From contig JAPDRN010000009.1 of assembly GCA_030247855.1 (NCBI GenBank), forward strand, positions 485,387-549,386: a stretch of 64,000 nucleotides of DNA, given 5' to 3'. This document shows, piece by piece, positions 12,215 to 22,699 of this stretch (position 1 is its first letter; each line of letters starts with the position of its first letter). The notes under the pieces are model-generated. The model saw only the letters and a program-made list of their open reading frames with translations, did no database searches and was not told the origin of the DNA. Position numbers and translations under genes: made by a program. Source of the DNA: Knufia peltigerae. Its lineage: Eukaryota; Ascomycota; Eurotiomycetes; Chaetothyriales; Trichomeriaceae.

Positions 12215-13806
12215 ATGGTGTCGCGGTTCGGAAGCCTCTTTCTCTTCGGTTCTCTGGCCAAGGGTATCGCAGCTCAGTGCTCGCAACAAATTGGAAGCGT
12301 TGACCTGAGCTGGCACGCCCCTAACCAGACCCATATCAATGACCTCGGCTTTGTGATCAACGGTACTGGTGCCAATGGGTTCATCTACAATAGCTCCATC
12401 ACTCCGGCGACAGCTGGATACAGCACGTACAACTGGTGCAACATGCCTCATGTGCGACAGCAGGAATATGTCAAAGCTCCTGAAGGCTACAAGTTGGAGT
12501 ATGTCGAATTGGTATGTGGTTGCGGAATCGTGACTATCTAGGCATTTTTCTGACAATGCTATAGATTCAACGACATCACAAACGTACACCTTAGTATGTA
12601 CTCGCTGTGTAATTCAGGGACGCTGGCCCCAGGTATCGGGTTTGGTCGTCGTTGTTGTCCCACACGAGCAAACTCCTAATCGTTTGCAGTGCGGCGAATA
12701 CTTTTCCTCACGAAACGTATTCCTGGAATTGTGATGACGAAGCCCTCTTCTACTACGGAGTGCCTCGACCAGATGGAACATCGGCCCAGGTCAACTGGCA
12801 GGTCTACACTTCCGATTCGAACCCACTTGCACCAGAAGGCTTTAATGGAACGTGCCAGTTCCCCCAGATCAGTGGCTCCGGCTTGAACGACTCTCGCAAA
12901 CACGGATCCGACGTTTACGGTGTGTACCATGGGCTTCTCGGCTTTCTGCCTGACAGCTATGATCCGGCCAAAATTACATATCGCGTCACGAACAACGTCA
13001 TCACATCCCAGGTTGCGAGCCAGGCCATCGAAGGGCAATTTCCATCACTGGTGAACAAGCCTATAGGTGTTGCCATCCAACCAGACTCGATCGACTCTCT
13101 TGAACCTGCATACACTTGTGACAGAGCGGACGACTTGTACGCCAGCTACGGTATCGGCTCTTCCGTCGCGAATTGGACCGTCCACTTGAACGATTCCAAG
13201 CCACTCTTTGCCAAGCTCGACTCCGTCTCCGGCATCAACAAGACGGATCCAGGCTGGCACAACTGGTTTGACCATTACTTCGACAACCTTTCGGCGCGGC
13301 TGTGCCACCAGAAGGCCCTGCCTTGTCAGGCGGGAAACTCCACCAACTGCATCACGCAGGCCGACGCCGACGCCGTGTTCCGACGAGGTCAATACGAGTA
13401 CTCGTTCTTGTGGCGCGACAGCCCCGCGTCTCTGCCCACGGCCACCGCAGGGTTTGGCATTTGGATGGCGGAGCTCGCCAGCAATCTCCGCGCGTCGATG
13501 AACGGGACGTCAACGACCATCTACAGACACAACGTCGCCCATGATGGCTCCATTGCGAGACTGCTGGCCATCTTGCAGGTCGACGTCATGGTCTGGCCGG
13601 GCATGGGGTCCGAGGTCGTATTCGAACTCTACAGCAAGTCCGGCTGCCACTACCTGCGTGTGCTCTGGAGCGGCCAGGTTCTGCGTAGTTCAAATCCCAG
13701 CCTGGGCCTCATGGACATGATCCCCGTCCAGACTTTGTTGAGCTACATTGACGGCTTGGTTGGCGTCAAGGCATCCAAGGTTCCCGGGTTGTGTTCAAGC
13801 AGCTGA
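12215..13806 (+). CDS. Secreted histidine acid phosphatase
   Basis: Three exons, 12215-12511, 12565-12593 (29 bp) and 12690-13806, give 480 residues. A signal peptide is evident (MVSRFGSLFLFGSLAKGIAA, then QCSQQIG). The tiny second exon encodes the catalytic block IQRHHKRTP, the RHxxR-type motif of clade-2 histidine phosphatases; its first His is the phospho-acceptor. The distal HD proton-donor motif is in HNVAHDGSIARLLAIL. Several N-X-S/T sites and paired cysteines fit a secreted glycoprotein. Such enzymes release phosphate from monoesters, sometimes phytate; which substrate applies here is not visible. Nothing in the neighbourhood suggests a pathway. Confidence 0.88.
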
Positions 13807-14504
13807 GAGCTGGTCGTTTCTGAGACTGGTTGATAACATTCTATTGCGGAAAAGTTGATCTACAGAAATACATGTGTGTGTTTGTGCGTGCATGCGTGTG
13901 TCTCGAGAGAGAGAGGAAACTCTTGCCGCAAAAGTCTTGAAGGACTGACTCCTGGAGATGTTAACCACCGATTGTGAAACTTGGGTGATCTTCGCCATGA
14001 TACTTATGGATGCTGGACGCACGACAGAAACCAGCACGGAGACTTCGCTGCTTGCGAAATAATGTCTGACAATGCGACTTCCGATATGGAGTAGTTTTAT
14101 ATAAATACACACACATGCTCCGTACAATGCCGTGTTTTTTTGTCTGGCCTTAATATCGAAATCCCTAACGGGCAAGGGCTGGTTACCTAGTGTATGATGT
14201 CATATCTCACCAGTACGGAGTTATCGTTACTTGCTTTTACCTACGGAGTTGGTACCCAGGTACTTATTGCTCCCACCACCCTGTATCATTAGAGGCATAT
14301 CCTGTAGAGGCCAAGCTACAGGCGTTACTAAAAGTGCAACCCAGTCACCGAATCTTCACAGATGACATCTCCGGATTTTGAGATACCTGTTTTTGTGTCT
14401 TGACGGACCTAAAGTTCGTCTGAAGGCAGAGAAGTGGACGAGTTCTACCTCGAAGTCGATTCTGTATCAATAGCGTTATCAACCCAAGAACAAAGACTCT
14501 TAAT
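13807..14504. other. Intergenic with TG/GA-rich tract
   Basis: 698 bp. An imperfect TG-rich then GAGA tract at about 13872-13918 is the only structure. The 3' half is the methyltransferase promoter. Confidence 0.5.
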
Positions 14505-15188
14505 ATGTCTGACCCTGGGGATCTACGCAACGAGAACAACACGTTCCTACAACGCGTCTACGCCGCCACGACAGCCACCGAATCCCAAGGCTTGTATGAT
14601 CAATGGGCGGCTCAGTACGACAAGGACCTCGAAGGGTTGGACTATGCATTTCCGACATTGGCCGCGGAGGCACTCTCTCAGGCGCTGGCCAAGGCTAGTC
14701 CGCATTCTTCTTCTGGTGGTCAGCTCACCGGTCTACGTATTGCCGACGCCGGCTGCGGCACGGGGCTGGTCGGTAGGGAACTCGCAACAAAGTATGGCGC
14801 CGACAACGTCTCCGGCCTGGACATCAGTTCGGGGATGCTCGAAGTCGCTCGCAAGACGGGATGCTACGCCAAACTGGACGTGGCCGACTTGTCAAAGCCG
14901 CTGACGATACCGGATGGGTCTTTCGACGCCGTGGTCTGCGTTGGCACGTTGACGAGGGGACACGTCGGGCCGGATCCGGTGTTTAATGAATTTGTGAGGA
15001 TCGTCAAACAAGGTGGTGGTGTCATGGTCATTACGGTCCTCGACGACATCTGGGAGAGTGGAGGGTACAAGGCGGAAGTGGAACGTTTGAAGGACGATGG
15101 CTCAATCGAGATCCTTCGTGCGGATGTGGTTGGTGTGAGGACGACGTCAAATGTGGGTGGAAGACTCCTCGTGTTGAAGAAGCTGTGA
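14505..15188 (+). CDS. Class I SAM-dependent methyltransferase
   Basis: A single exon of 227 residues. Motif I is clear (LRIADAGCGTGLVGREL), followed by NVSGLDISSGMLEVAR (the acidic residue that holds the SAM ribose) and FDAVVCVGTLTRGHV (motif post-II). The N-terminal SQGLYDQWAAQYDKDL and the end GGRLLVLKKL resemble the small METTL27/Williams-Beuren-like methyltransferases. The acceptor is unknown and no other biosynthetic gene adjoins it, so I cannot say whether it acts on a metabolite or on a protein. The start codon is the first ATG of the frame. Confidence 0.8.
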   Translation: MSDPGDLRNENNTFLQRVYAATTATESQGLYDQWAAQYDKDLEGLDYAFPTLAAEALSQALAKASPHSSSGGQLTGLRIADAGCGTGLVGRELATKYGADNVSGLDISSGMLEVARKTGCYAKLDVADLSKPLTIPDGSFDAVVCVGTLTRGHVGPDPVFNEFVRIVKQGGGVMVITVLDDIWESGGYKAEVERLKDDGSIEILRADVVGVRTTSNVGGRLLVLKKL

Positions 15189-16220
15189 TGGACAGCCCGC
15201 CGAAGTATGGATATATACATCAGGATTTGCGGGATGTGTATCGGGTCTATATCCAGGGCTGAGGGACGGATAAATTTCTTGACGAGTCCATAGAATCATG
15301 TCCCGGGCTTTTGTTTCGATTTTTTTTTGGCAAGGCCAATGAGTCAATCAGTGTGTTGTTTTAAGTGAATATTACCTAGCGAAGCCGCAAGACACATTCG
15401 AATACTTCAACTCATCGTATATGATCAGGACATGGCTTGGGAAAGCCCGACGAGGCTGCTAAACCACAGCCCCCCTTTGCCTATTTCAGTGCGGGCAGCT
15501 AGGTCTACAGTAACAAGAGTCGATGCAACCTTGCCGCCGCTGTTCCTGAGACTTTGGCCTACCGTTATTCAACTTGACCCTCCATACAGAGCAGCTGAGA
15601 TCTTACTCCATGGACTAGCGGGATACTGCGACGAGAGTCTTCCGAGCTTCTGATTGACACATTAGCGGCGTGGTATGCTGGCGATTGTGAAAGCACAACG
15701 GCAAAGTCGAGAAGCATTTCTACGCTAGCCCCATTGCGGTTTAGAATATTCCTCATCACGTGCGATCGCTTTGACCTTCCATTTTAGCCGGAAACACGAT
15801 CCTTCACCTCGTTTCCAAGCCTCAAACAAAGTCAAGAAACACCAGAACTTCCCATGTGGGCGTTTCTACCGCTTCATACTCCACACCTAATGAACGGTTG
15901 CCGTACATCATGATCTCGAACCGAAATTTTTCTTCAATGGTCAGGATGGCCCTCCGTGGCGAAAAGCCATATAAAAGAATTAACCGGGCCCCCCCTGTTA
16001 CGGTTACGACTACTCGTGCTTCCACCACATCCCGCGGCTAAATTCACACCTTGCTGCATAACCGGCAGTCCTTGCCAGTGACCAGATCCTTGGGCGTCGG
16101 CGTCGGACCTCCAGGCTACATAATAAAAAGGCTATTCCGTCTTCTTTGTCGATGTCTTTACGGAGTCGTCAAATCCTCAATCACCTCTCACACCAAGCAG
16201 AAAGTACCCAACCAAAGACC
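15189..16220. other. Intergenic upstream of xylose reductase
   Basis: 1.03 kb with no supported gene. ATAAAAAGG near 16120-16128, about 95 bp before the ATG, may be the TATA region of the xylose reductase gene. Confidence 0.45.
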
Positions 16221-17373
16221 ATGTCTGTGGAAAACGTGACCTTGGCCTCTGGCCACAAGATGCCATTGGTCGGATTCGGTCTGTGGAAGGTTCCGGCCGA
16301 CAAGGCTGCAGATATCGTCTACAATGTATGTTACCTTCTATCCCTCTCGTCGATTGACGAGAAGGACTCGGAGATAGTCGAATGGGTTGCTGACATGACT
16401 ACAATTCTAGGCCATCAAACAAGGCTACCGTCTGTTCGACGGTGCTTACGACTACCAGAACGAAAAGGAGGCGGGTCAAGGTATCAAGAGGGCCATCGAC
16501 GAAGGTCTGGTCAAGCGCGGGGATGTCTTCGTCACCACCAAGTTGTGGAACAACTACCACAAGCGCGAGCACGCGTTGCAGATGGCCAAGGCTCAGAACG
16601 AAGCCTGGGGTCTAGGTTATATCGATCTGTACCTCATCCACTTCCCCATCGCCCTTCCGTATATTGAGCCCGAGAAACTTCGATATCCGGTAAGCCAACC
16701 CGTCGCTTTTCAGCTTCACCCTTTCTGTGGACCGGACAAGGTAAGCTGACACCATAATTTTGCTCTCTTTCTCCAGGGATGGTGGATGGACGCCGAGCAA
16801 AAGACCATCGAGACCGCCAAGGTGCCCCTCCACGAGACCTGGAAAGCCCTCGAGGAGGTCGTCGACGCCGGCATTGCCAGGTCCATCGGCGTGTCCAACT
16901 CTCAGGGACAAACCATCTACGACATTTTGACCTACGCCAGACACCCGATCTCGGCCTTGCAGATCGAGCACCACCCGTACCTCGTTCAGCCGGGCCTGAT
17001 CGACCTGGCCCAGGAGAACAAGATCGCCGTGACGGCCTACTCTTCCTTCGGCCCGCAGAGCTTCCTCGAACTCCCACCCGCATTCCGCGAGAGGCCCCAG
17101 CAGGTGCCCCTGCTGTTCGAGGCCGAGCCCGTCAAGAAGGCCGCCGACCGAACCGGCAAGACCCCGGCCCAGGTCCTGCTCCGCTGGTCCACCCAGCGGC
17201 GCATCGCCGTCATCCCAAAATCCAACAACGTCGGCCGCTTGCAGCAAAACTTGGAGGTCACCAACTTTGACCTGACCGAGGACGAGATCAAGGCCATCAG
17301 TGCGCTGGACAAGGGTCTGCGGTTCAACGACCCGGGATTCTACCTCCACAAGCCGTTGCGCATTTTTGCCTAG
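16221..17373 (+). CDS. NAD(P)H-dependent D-xylose reductase (aldo-keto reductase)
   Basis: Three exons, 16221-16325, 16411-16689 and 16777-17373, give 326 residues, typical for AKR2 xylose reductases. Catalytic residues are present: Asp and Tyr in LFDGAYDYQNE, Lys in VFVTTKLWNNYH and His in DLYLIHFPIALPY. The cofactor-binding signature RIAVIPKSNNVGRL carries the IPKS motif that contacts the NADPH 2'-phosphate. It reduces xylose to xylitol in the cytosol, the first step of pentose catabolism, and may also reduce other aldoses. ATG 16221 (MSVENVTLASGHKMP) matches the family start; an upstream in-frame ATG would add 25 unconserved residues. Confidence 0.92.
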
Positions 17374-17857
17374 AGACGACGAATGTGCAATTTTGAGACT
17401 GATACCTCCTGGGAGGCTTCCGGGACGAAATCAGCAGCTGCGGGAGCGAACCTCAAGGTAGGTAGGTATACGGATGAGCTTCGATCGTACATACAAAAAT
17501 TGAAAATGTAACACAATTCCACACCTATTCAAAAAAAGTCCCTGTGTTTAGTCCCCCCGCACCCATTCGTGAACATTCCTGGAATGATAATAAGACAACG
17601 CCGGTGACTTCTCGTTAATAGGTCACGTTAGCCATTGCTATCGCGTCCAGACTGCTTTGGATTGAATCGAAGTCATACTGTATGCCTCACGAACGGTCGC
17701 GAAACAAGTGGCGAATATCTTATATCATACAACTGCATCGGCGACCAGATAATGTTTGTACAAATTGCAGGTACCGTGAGCACTTTCTCTGCATGACACC
17801 GCCAGCCAACCTGCTATTGACGCCATCTACCACAATCTCCTTTTTCCTTTTGGCCAT
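17374..17857. other. Convergent 3' region
   Basis: 484 bp between the xylose reductase and AIM18 stops. Nothing is recognised. Confidence 0.5.
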
Positions 17858-19045
17858 TCATACAACTTGTGTAGCGACCGTGCCCACCGGTCGTTCCACA
17901 TAATCCATAACGCCGTCGATGACACTCTGGCGAGCAGGCTCGCTGCTTACATTCTTGCCGGCCAGGTAATTCAACCACAGCAGTCGACCGACCCTCTCGT
18001 CCGTAACGGTCCCCATCTTGACCCTGTGGCCTTGCTTGTCCTCCTCCCAGACGGTCATCTTGCCCTGACCGTCTCGCGCCAAGAGAAGCACTTCACCCTT
18101 GGCCAGCTTACGCCTCGCGCCGCCACCGAACGCACTCTTGAATTCCCCCATTGCCTCTCCGAACGATTCGTTCTGGAACGTGATGTCTTTCTTGTCGTTG
18201 GCAAAGTGCGCACTGCGTGCCGTGATGCCCCTGACGAAGCCATCCCTCAGGTGCATAAAGTCCGTGTTCCGCGTGGGCACGATGCGGAAGGCGGTGCGGA
18301 TGCCGGCGTCCTTGACGATCTCGTTCCACACGTCTTCACCGCGTTCGGGGTCCCGAAGCAATTCCTTGAGTTTGCCTTTCTCTTCCGGCACCAGGGTCGT
18401 GGCAACCGGATCGGCCACGGCGTGGACCAGGCGTTCCTGCAGCGCCGCGATGTCGGACGTGGCGATGTACATGCCCACGACGTACACCTGGATGCTCAAG
18501 AGTGACACGGTACGAATACCCAGGCCGACGAGCTGGTACTCGACGTCGGGTTGGGTGCCCTCGTTGGCCGCTGCCGGTGTCGGGCTCGGTGCGTCGGTCG
18601 ATATGTGGATGGTGCGAGGGAACGTGGGGATCGTGGAAGTCCCGGTGGGGACTTGCTCGACTTCGACCTTGTCAAGAGCGCCGGCTATAGACGGAGGCGC
18701 GTCGAGCTTTATAGTGTTTGACTTGTGGTCACTTTGAGCATCTTGAGGGTATAGAGCGATCGTGCCAATGATGGCGAGGGTGCAAGCCGCGATTCCGTAG
18801 CCGGACAGTTTCATGCGTTTGATCGTCCTTGCTCTTTCTGTCTTTGCATCTACTTCTGGCGTGCTGCGCTTCTGGTAGCGGCGGCGAAGCAACTCGGCCG
18901 AACCGTAGGACGGAGCTGGGGGAGTATGGGAGGCATAGAGTCTACTGCTTGTGGACAACAGTCTGGCCACTGATGCAGGATGATGGTGGCTTCTGCAAGT
19001 GCAGAGTCGACGGGAGACGAGCGTCTGAAGAGGAGAGGGATTCAT
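17858..19045 (-). CDS. AIM18: AIM18-like mitochondrial protein with chalcone-isomerase fold
   Basis: A single exon of 395 residues from ATG 19045 (MNPSPLQTLVSRRLCTCR), which begins with an Arg/Ser-rich mitochondrial presequence. One transmembrane helix follows (YGIAACTLAIIGTIAL). The C-terminal 220 residues are the chalcone-isomerase-like domain of AIM18/AIM46: LVGLGIRTVSLLSIQVYVVG, FRIVPTRNTDFMHLRDGF and GVMDYVERPVG. In yeast these proteins are mitochondrial and were linked to inheritance of mitochondria; catalysis as a chalcone isomerase is not expected. The frame extends 12 nt upstream to a non-ATG codon, which I rejected as the start. Confidence 0.85.
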   Translation of the reverse strand: MNPSPLQTLVSRRLCTCRSHHHPASVARLLSTSSRLYASHTPPAPSYGSAELLRRRYQKRSTPEVDAKTERARTIKRMKLSGYGIAACTLAIIGTIALYPQDAQSDHKSNTIKLDAPPSIAGALDKVEVEQVPTGTSTIPTFPRTIHISTDAPSPTPAAANEGTQPDVEYQLVGLGIRTVSLLSIQVYVVGMYIATSDIAALQERLVHAVADPVATTLVPEEKGKLKELLRDPERGEDVWNEIVKDAGIRTAFRIVPTRNTDFMHLRDGFVRGITARSAHFANDKKDITFQNESFGEAMGEFKSAFGGGARRKLAKGEVLLLARDGQGKMTVWEEDKQGHRVKMGTVTDERVGRLLWLNYLAGKNVSSEPARQSVIDGVMDYVERPVGTVATQVV

Positions 19046-19502
19046 CGTACAGCTCACCCGGAAGAGCTCGACCGTCTTGAAGTGCCCTCGGAGGAGAAGA
19101 CTTGTAGGAAAGTAACAAGAGGCCTTGGTGTACGGAGTATAGAGTCATGTGCCTACTAGGTAAGCTCTCGTTGCCGCACTCTCTGCAGCTCAATCATAGT
19201 GCCAAGGTTTGGTCGAACTGCTCGCGGCCCATGCCCGATTAGGAAAATGAGTGATGCCGCCCTTTCTCACCCCCGGCTCGCGCGGCCAGGGTGAATGGCC
19301 GAAATCTTGGCGGGATGCTAAGGGTCACCGTGACTTCGATGGGTGGTTGACGGCCGGTCAAGGGATGATGCCTATCTATCTGCTCTTGCTGATTGAGAGT
19401 GCTAAAAGTGCCCTGCGGGCTAAGTAATAACGTCACAAAGTAACGTCAAATCCTCGCATCCTCACGGGTTGTTTTGACTTGAGTAGATCACGTAGTCATA
19501 TT
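19046..19502. other. Intergenic, AIM18 promoter
   Basis: 457 bp between the AIM18 start and the Tfb2-like fragment. No motif is certain. Confidence 0.45.
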
Positions 19503-20132
19503 TCACTCCTCTCCCCCTCTGTCATCTGAAGGGGGGTTTTGGAATTTCGCCGCGTAACCGCGGTTGTATGTGCCACCAACTTCGATGAGGTGGCCAGCCT
19601 TAAGCAGCTGGATAACTCCGAAAGACAGCTCGATAGCAATTTGTTCTCCATCAACTAGAACGGCTGTTGATCCCACCATGAGTCCCAGGATTGCTTCCCA
19701 TTTCTGGTGCGAATATTCATCTAGGTCTGCGATGGTGACTTTTCGGCTCGAAAGAACAGCAGCCACATGCCCAAAGGACCTGCTATCACCTGCACCGGTC
19801 AAGTCTCGTCGAAGGAACATGGCGAAGTCTGGAGTGAGGCTGAAAGCCTTGGCTGAATTGAAAGTGGCGTCTTTGAAAATATGGTAACGGTGAAGCATTT
19901 TCAAAGCATGTTCTCCCTCGCCGCGGCTGGTGTCCTCCATCACTAATTCTAGTTGTTTGACTGAAATGGGCCGAGGTATGTGCAGGAGCATCATCACAAA
20001 GGACTTTGCCAGGCTAGATAATCGTTTCCTGAAGATGGCCAGTGCCGAAGCGGGACTTCTGTAGAGGCGATAGAATTGGGTGCCTGGAAGACTATCCAGG
20101 TATTCCCATGATTGCAAGTGCTGTCTGGCCAA
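19503..20132 (-). pseudogene. Truncated Tfb2 (TFIIH p52)-like fragment
   Basis: The open frame of 209 residues matches only the N-terminal winged-helix part of TFIIH subunit Tfb2. Recognisable blocks are EYLDSLPGTQFYRLYRSPAS, ALAIFRKRLSSLAKSFVMML and LDEYSHQKWEAILGLMVGST. It then stops (NPPSDDRGGEE) before the region that should hold the central and C-terminal domains; normal Tfb2 is about 450-500 residues. No ATG precedes the homology in frame (the frame opens at TTG), and no convincing upstream exon was found. I read it as a decayed partial copy of Tfb2, the real gene being elsewhere. A spliced short paralogue remains possible. Confidence 0.6.
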
Positions 20133-20668
20133 GAGGGAATTCGACGGTGCGCGGAAAGAAGGGTTTGGTTGGTTGACAGCTTCTGTATGATGATGCTGGG
20201 ATTGTGCCGTTGACGGAACACTTTACCCTGAGATGTACGATCTTAGTACCAGGAACGGGCGTAAGGCTTGTTCTCATCACTATAATAATTTATCATAATT
20301 ATGCCCCTGAACACAATTCCCCAACCGGGACAACAGAGAGTGTTTATACACTGTACAGCATAAAACCACTGTCACCGTGGATGTTCTCCATCACCTGAGT
20401 GAAGGGATCAAGTCTGCAGGAGATCATGTTGCACCACACCCTAGTCGACAAAGAGACCACGTGACCTTGAATCACGACAAATACATGTGATATCATCATC
20501 CCTCAATGAAGACAATATGTGTCACGTGTCACTTGGGCTGGAAACGGGATTTTTCGACATTCAAGAGCTCTTCACTCGAGAACTTTCTCTTGTGGAAATC
20601 CTCACCATTAAGGTAGTGAATATTCTAAGCGTATTGATATTGGCATCCAGGGATGTCCTTTATACAGT
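20133..20668. other. Intergenic between P450 end and Tfb2-like fragment
   Basis: 536 bp. I searched the minus strand for a first exon or ATG of the Tfb2-like frame and found none that joins convincingly. Confidence 0.45.
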
Positions 20669-22375
20669 TCATGTTGGTAATCTCGACTCCAGCCTCACAT
20701 AGAATTCACTTTGTTTCACAAACCATGCGTTGTGCAGCTTCCACTCAAAATTCGGGTCTGGAAGACTGATCTGTGCTCATAGAACGGTAAGTAAGTATTC
20801 CAATTGAGAAGGGTACAACCGTACTCAACGGTGGGAAGAAGCGATTCCACCTACCTTGAACGCCATCAACAATGCTGGGACAACCTTGTACATCTCGAGC
20901 AGACTGATATTCTTGCCTATGCAGGTACGAGCTCCTGCTCCAAATGTGAACAATGAATTCTCCATCAACCTTCTGTGCTCTTTGGAAGCCTCGAGCCAAC
21001 GACTGGGACGGTATTCTTCTGGCCTTTCCCCGAATATCTTCTGATCCCGATGCAGAGTCCACGCACTACAACCAATAATAGTGCCGCCGGGGATGAATTG
21101 GTCACAAATCGTTACACCCTGAGGTGGCGTTACCCGCTCGAGTGTCAATCCCGCTGCTGGGTGGCATCGCAGAGATTCTTTGATTACCGCGCTGAGATAG
21201 GGCAACTCGCGTACCTCGTCCCAGTCGACCATGCCATCATCTCGTCTGAAACGACCTTGCTTCTTTTCTTCGTCAAGTTCGCGCACGAGGTTCTCCAGAT
21301 CGTGAGGGTGCTTCAGCAAAAAATAAAGTACAGATCTCAGGGATATGGCTGTGGTGTCAGAGCCAGCAAAGATGTTTGCAGTCGTCAGCGCGAGGACGCG
21401 GTCGTTCGTGATGAACTCGGGGTCCTTCTGGTGTGCGGCCAGAAACTTTGACAGGAAGTCGTTGCGAACATACGATGATATGTCAGCAGAGCTTTTGATT
21501 ACTCCTGATTCAGAATCTATCCGTTCGGCCAGTCTTTTCCGCGCAAAATCCACCATGGCCGTGTTGGACTTGGTGAACCCATACCTGCTCAGCATGATTC
21601 TTATTGGATTCTTCTTGAAAAGGCTGTCGAGAAAGGGCATTTGTCCGACCTGCAAGAGTGATTAGGACCTACGATACATTGTCGGATAGGAGCAGGGTCT
21701 TACCACCGCTGCATAGTCCAGCATCTCTTCAATACTCCTGATAATGCCCTCGACATCTTCGCCACGATCCAAGAACCCCAGGCGCTTCGAAAAGGTCAAT
21801 TCGCCAATGACATCAAAGGCGTACCATTGTAGCCATGTCGAAAAGTTGCACAGCTGATCAGATCTATCTGCAAATCTGGTTCGCAATTGGTGCATAAAAG
21901 CCAAGGTCGTCGAGTCGACGTATTGCTCGAACTGCACCAATGTACTCATGGCATATGCGTTCGATACTGCGCGCCGGAGCTTCGCATGAAACTTTTCGTC
22001 TGTCGCCGTGAACAACGTGAACAGCCGTTTGCCGTTTTTCAATGTCTGTTGGACCAAATAGAAATCGGACTTTGAGAACCCAGAGTTGAGGCCATAAATG
22101 ATGCCGACGGCCTTTGCATCGGATACGGAGACCGTGCGAGGGCCAATTCGAACGAGGGTCCCATACTCCTCATGCAATTTGATGTGCGTCAACTCTGGTC
22201 GCCGTTTCTGAGCTTGCCTTAGTCTCCAGAAGTCGGAGAAGCTAGCAACAGTAGGGCCAGGAATGTGGTTGAGTCCATGGCCATAGCGATTGTAAAATGC
22301 GACCAGGAGAAGCACCAAAGCCACGGTCCAGGTCAAGAAGGAGAGGTCGGGATGCAGCAGGTGAGAGCCCAGCAT
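20669..22375 (-). CDS. Cytochrome P450 monooxygenase (pisatin-demethylase-like)
   Basis: Three exons, 22375-21704, 21649-20855 and 20770-20669, give 522 residues. The last exon completes the protein after ALLMAFK with ISLPDPNFEWKLHNAWFV. An N-terminal membrane anchor (LSFLTWTVALVLLLVAFYNRYG) is followed by the HIPGPTVASF hinge. Also present are the I-helix oxygen motif FAGSDTTAIS, the K-helix ExxR (VIKESLRCHP), the PERF-like EYRPSRWLE and the heme loop FTFGAGARTCIGKNISLLEM with its Cys ligand. The pattern fits the fungal family of pisatin demethylase, ER-bound enzymes that oxidise plant phenolics and similar compounds. It is divergent from an MFS transporter 325 bp away, suggesting shared control. 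Confidence 0.9.
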
Positions 22376-22699
22376 TCTGTAGCTAGCGACTGACGATGGA
22401 TAGAATAAAACAGAACAGGAAGTCCTGCATGCAGAGCAACAACGTTGGCTTTGACGATGGTAGGGAATTGGCCGGCCGGCTACTGCTGTATCTTTGGCGT
22501 GTCTCCAACTTGCGGACTGGGGACTCGTCCTCGGGGGAGTCCCCGGACAACTAACCAGCCCGAGGTTCACCCAATCACCGATTTTTCCTTCAAGATTTAC
22601 GCTCCACCAGGTATATCATCCGATCGAGGCTGTCTTCTCAAATCTTTAATGTGGTCAAAGGAAATTCTCAACATCCTCCATCCACGGTCATCCCAAGCC
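22376..22699. promoter_or_regulatory. Divergent promoter of P450 and MFS transporter
   Basis: This 324-bp gap lies between two genes that start away from each other, so it must hold both promoters. The inverted GGCCGGCC-type block near 22472 (TTGGCCGGCCGGCTA) is the only striking motif. No function is shown. Confidence 0.5.

Noticed and set aside
16612..17349. A 245-codon minus-strand frame opposite the xylose reductase
   Set aside because: It is the antisense of a GC-rich, codon-biased exon; its product is low in complexity and has no family pattern.
17867..18737. Two 212-codon plus-strand frames
   Set aside because: Both are opposite the AIM18 coding region and lack domain features.
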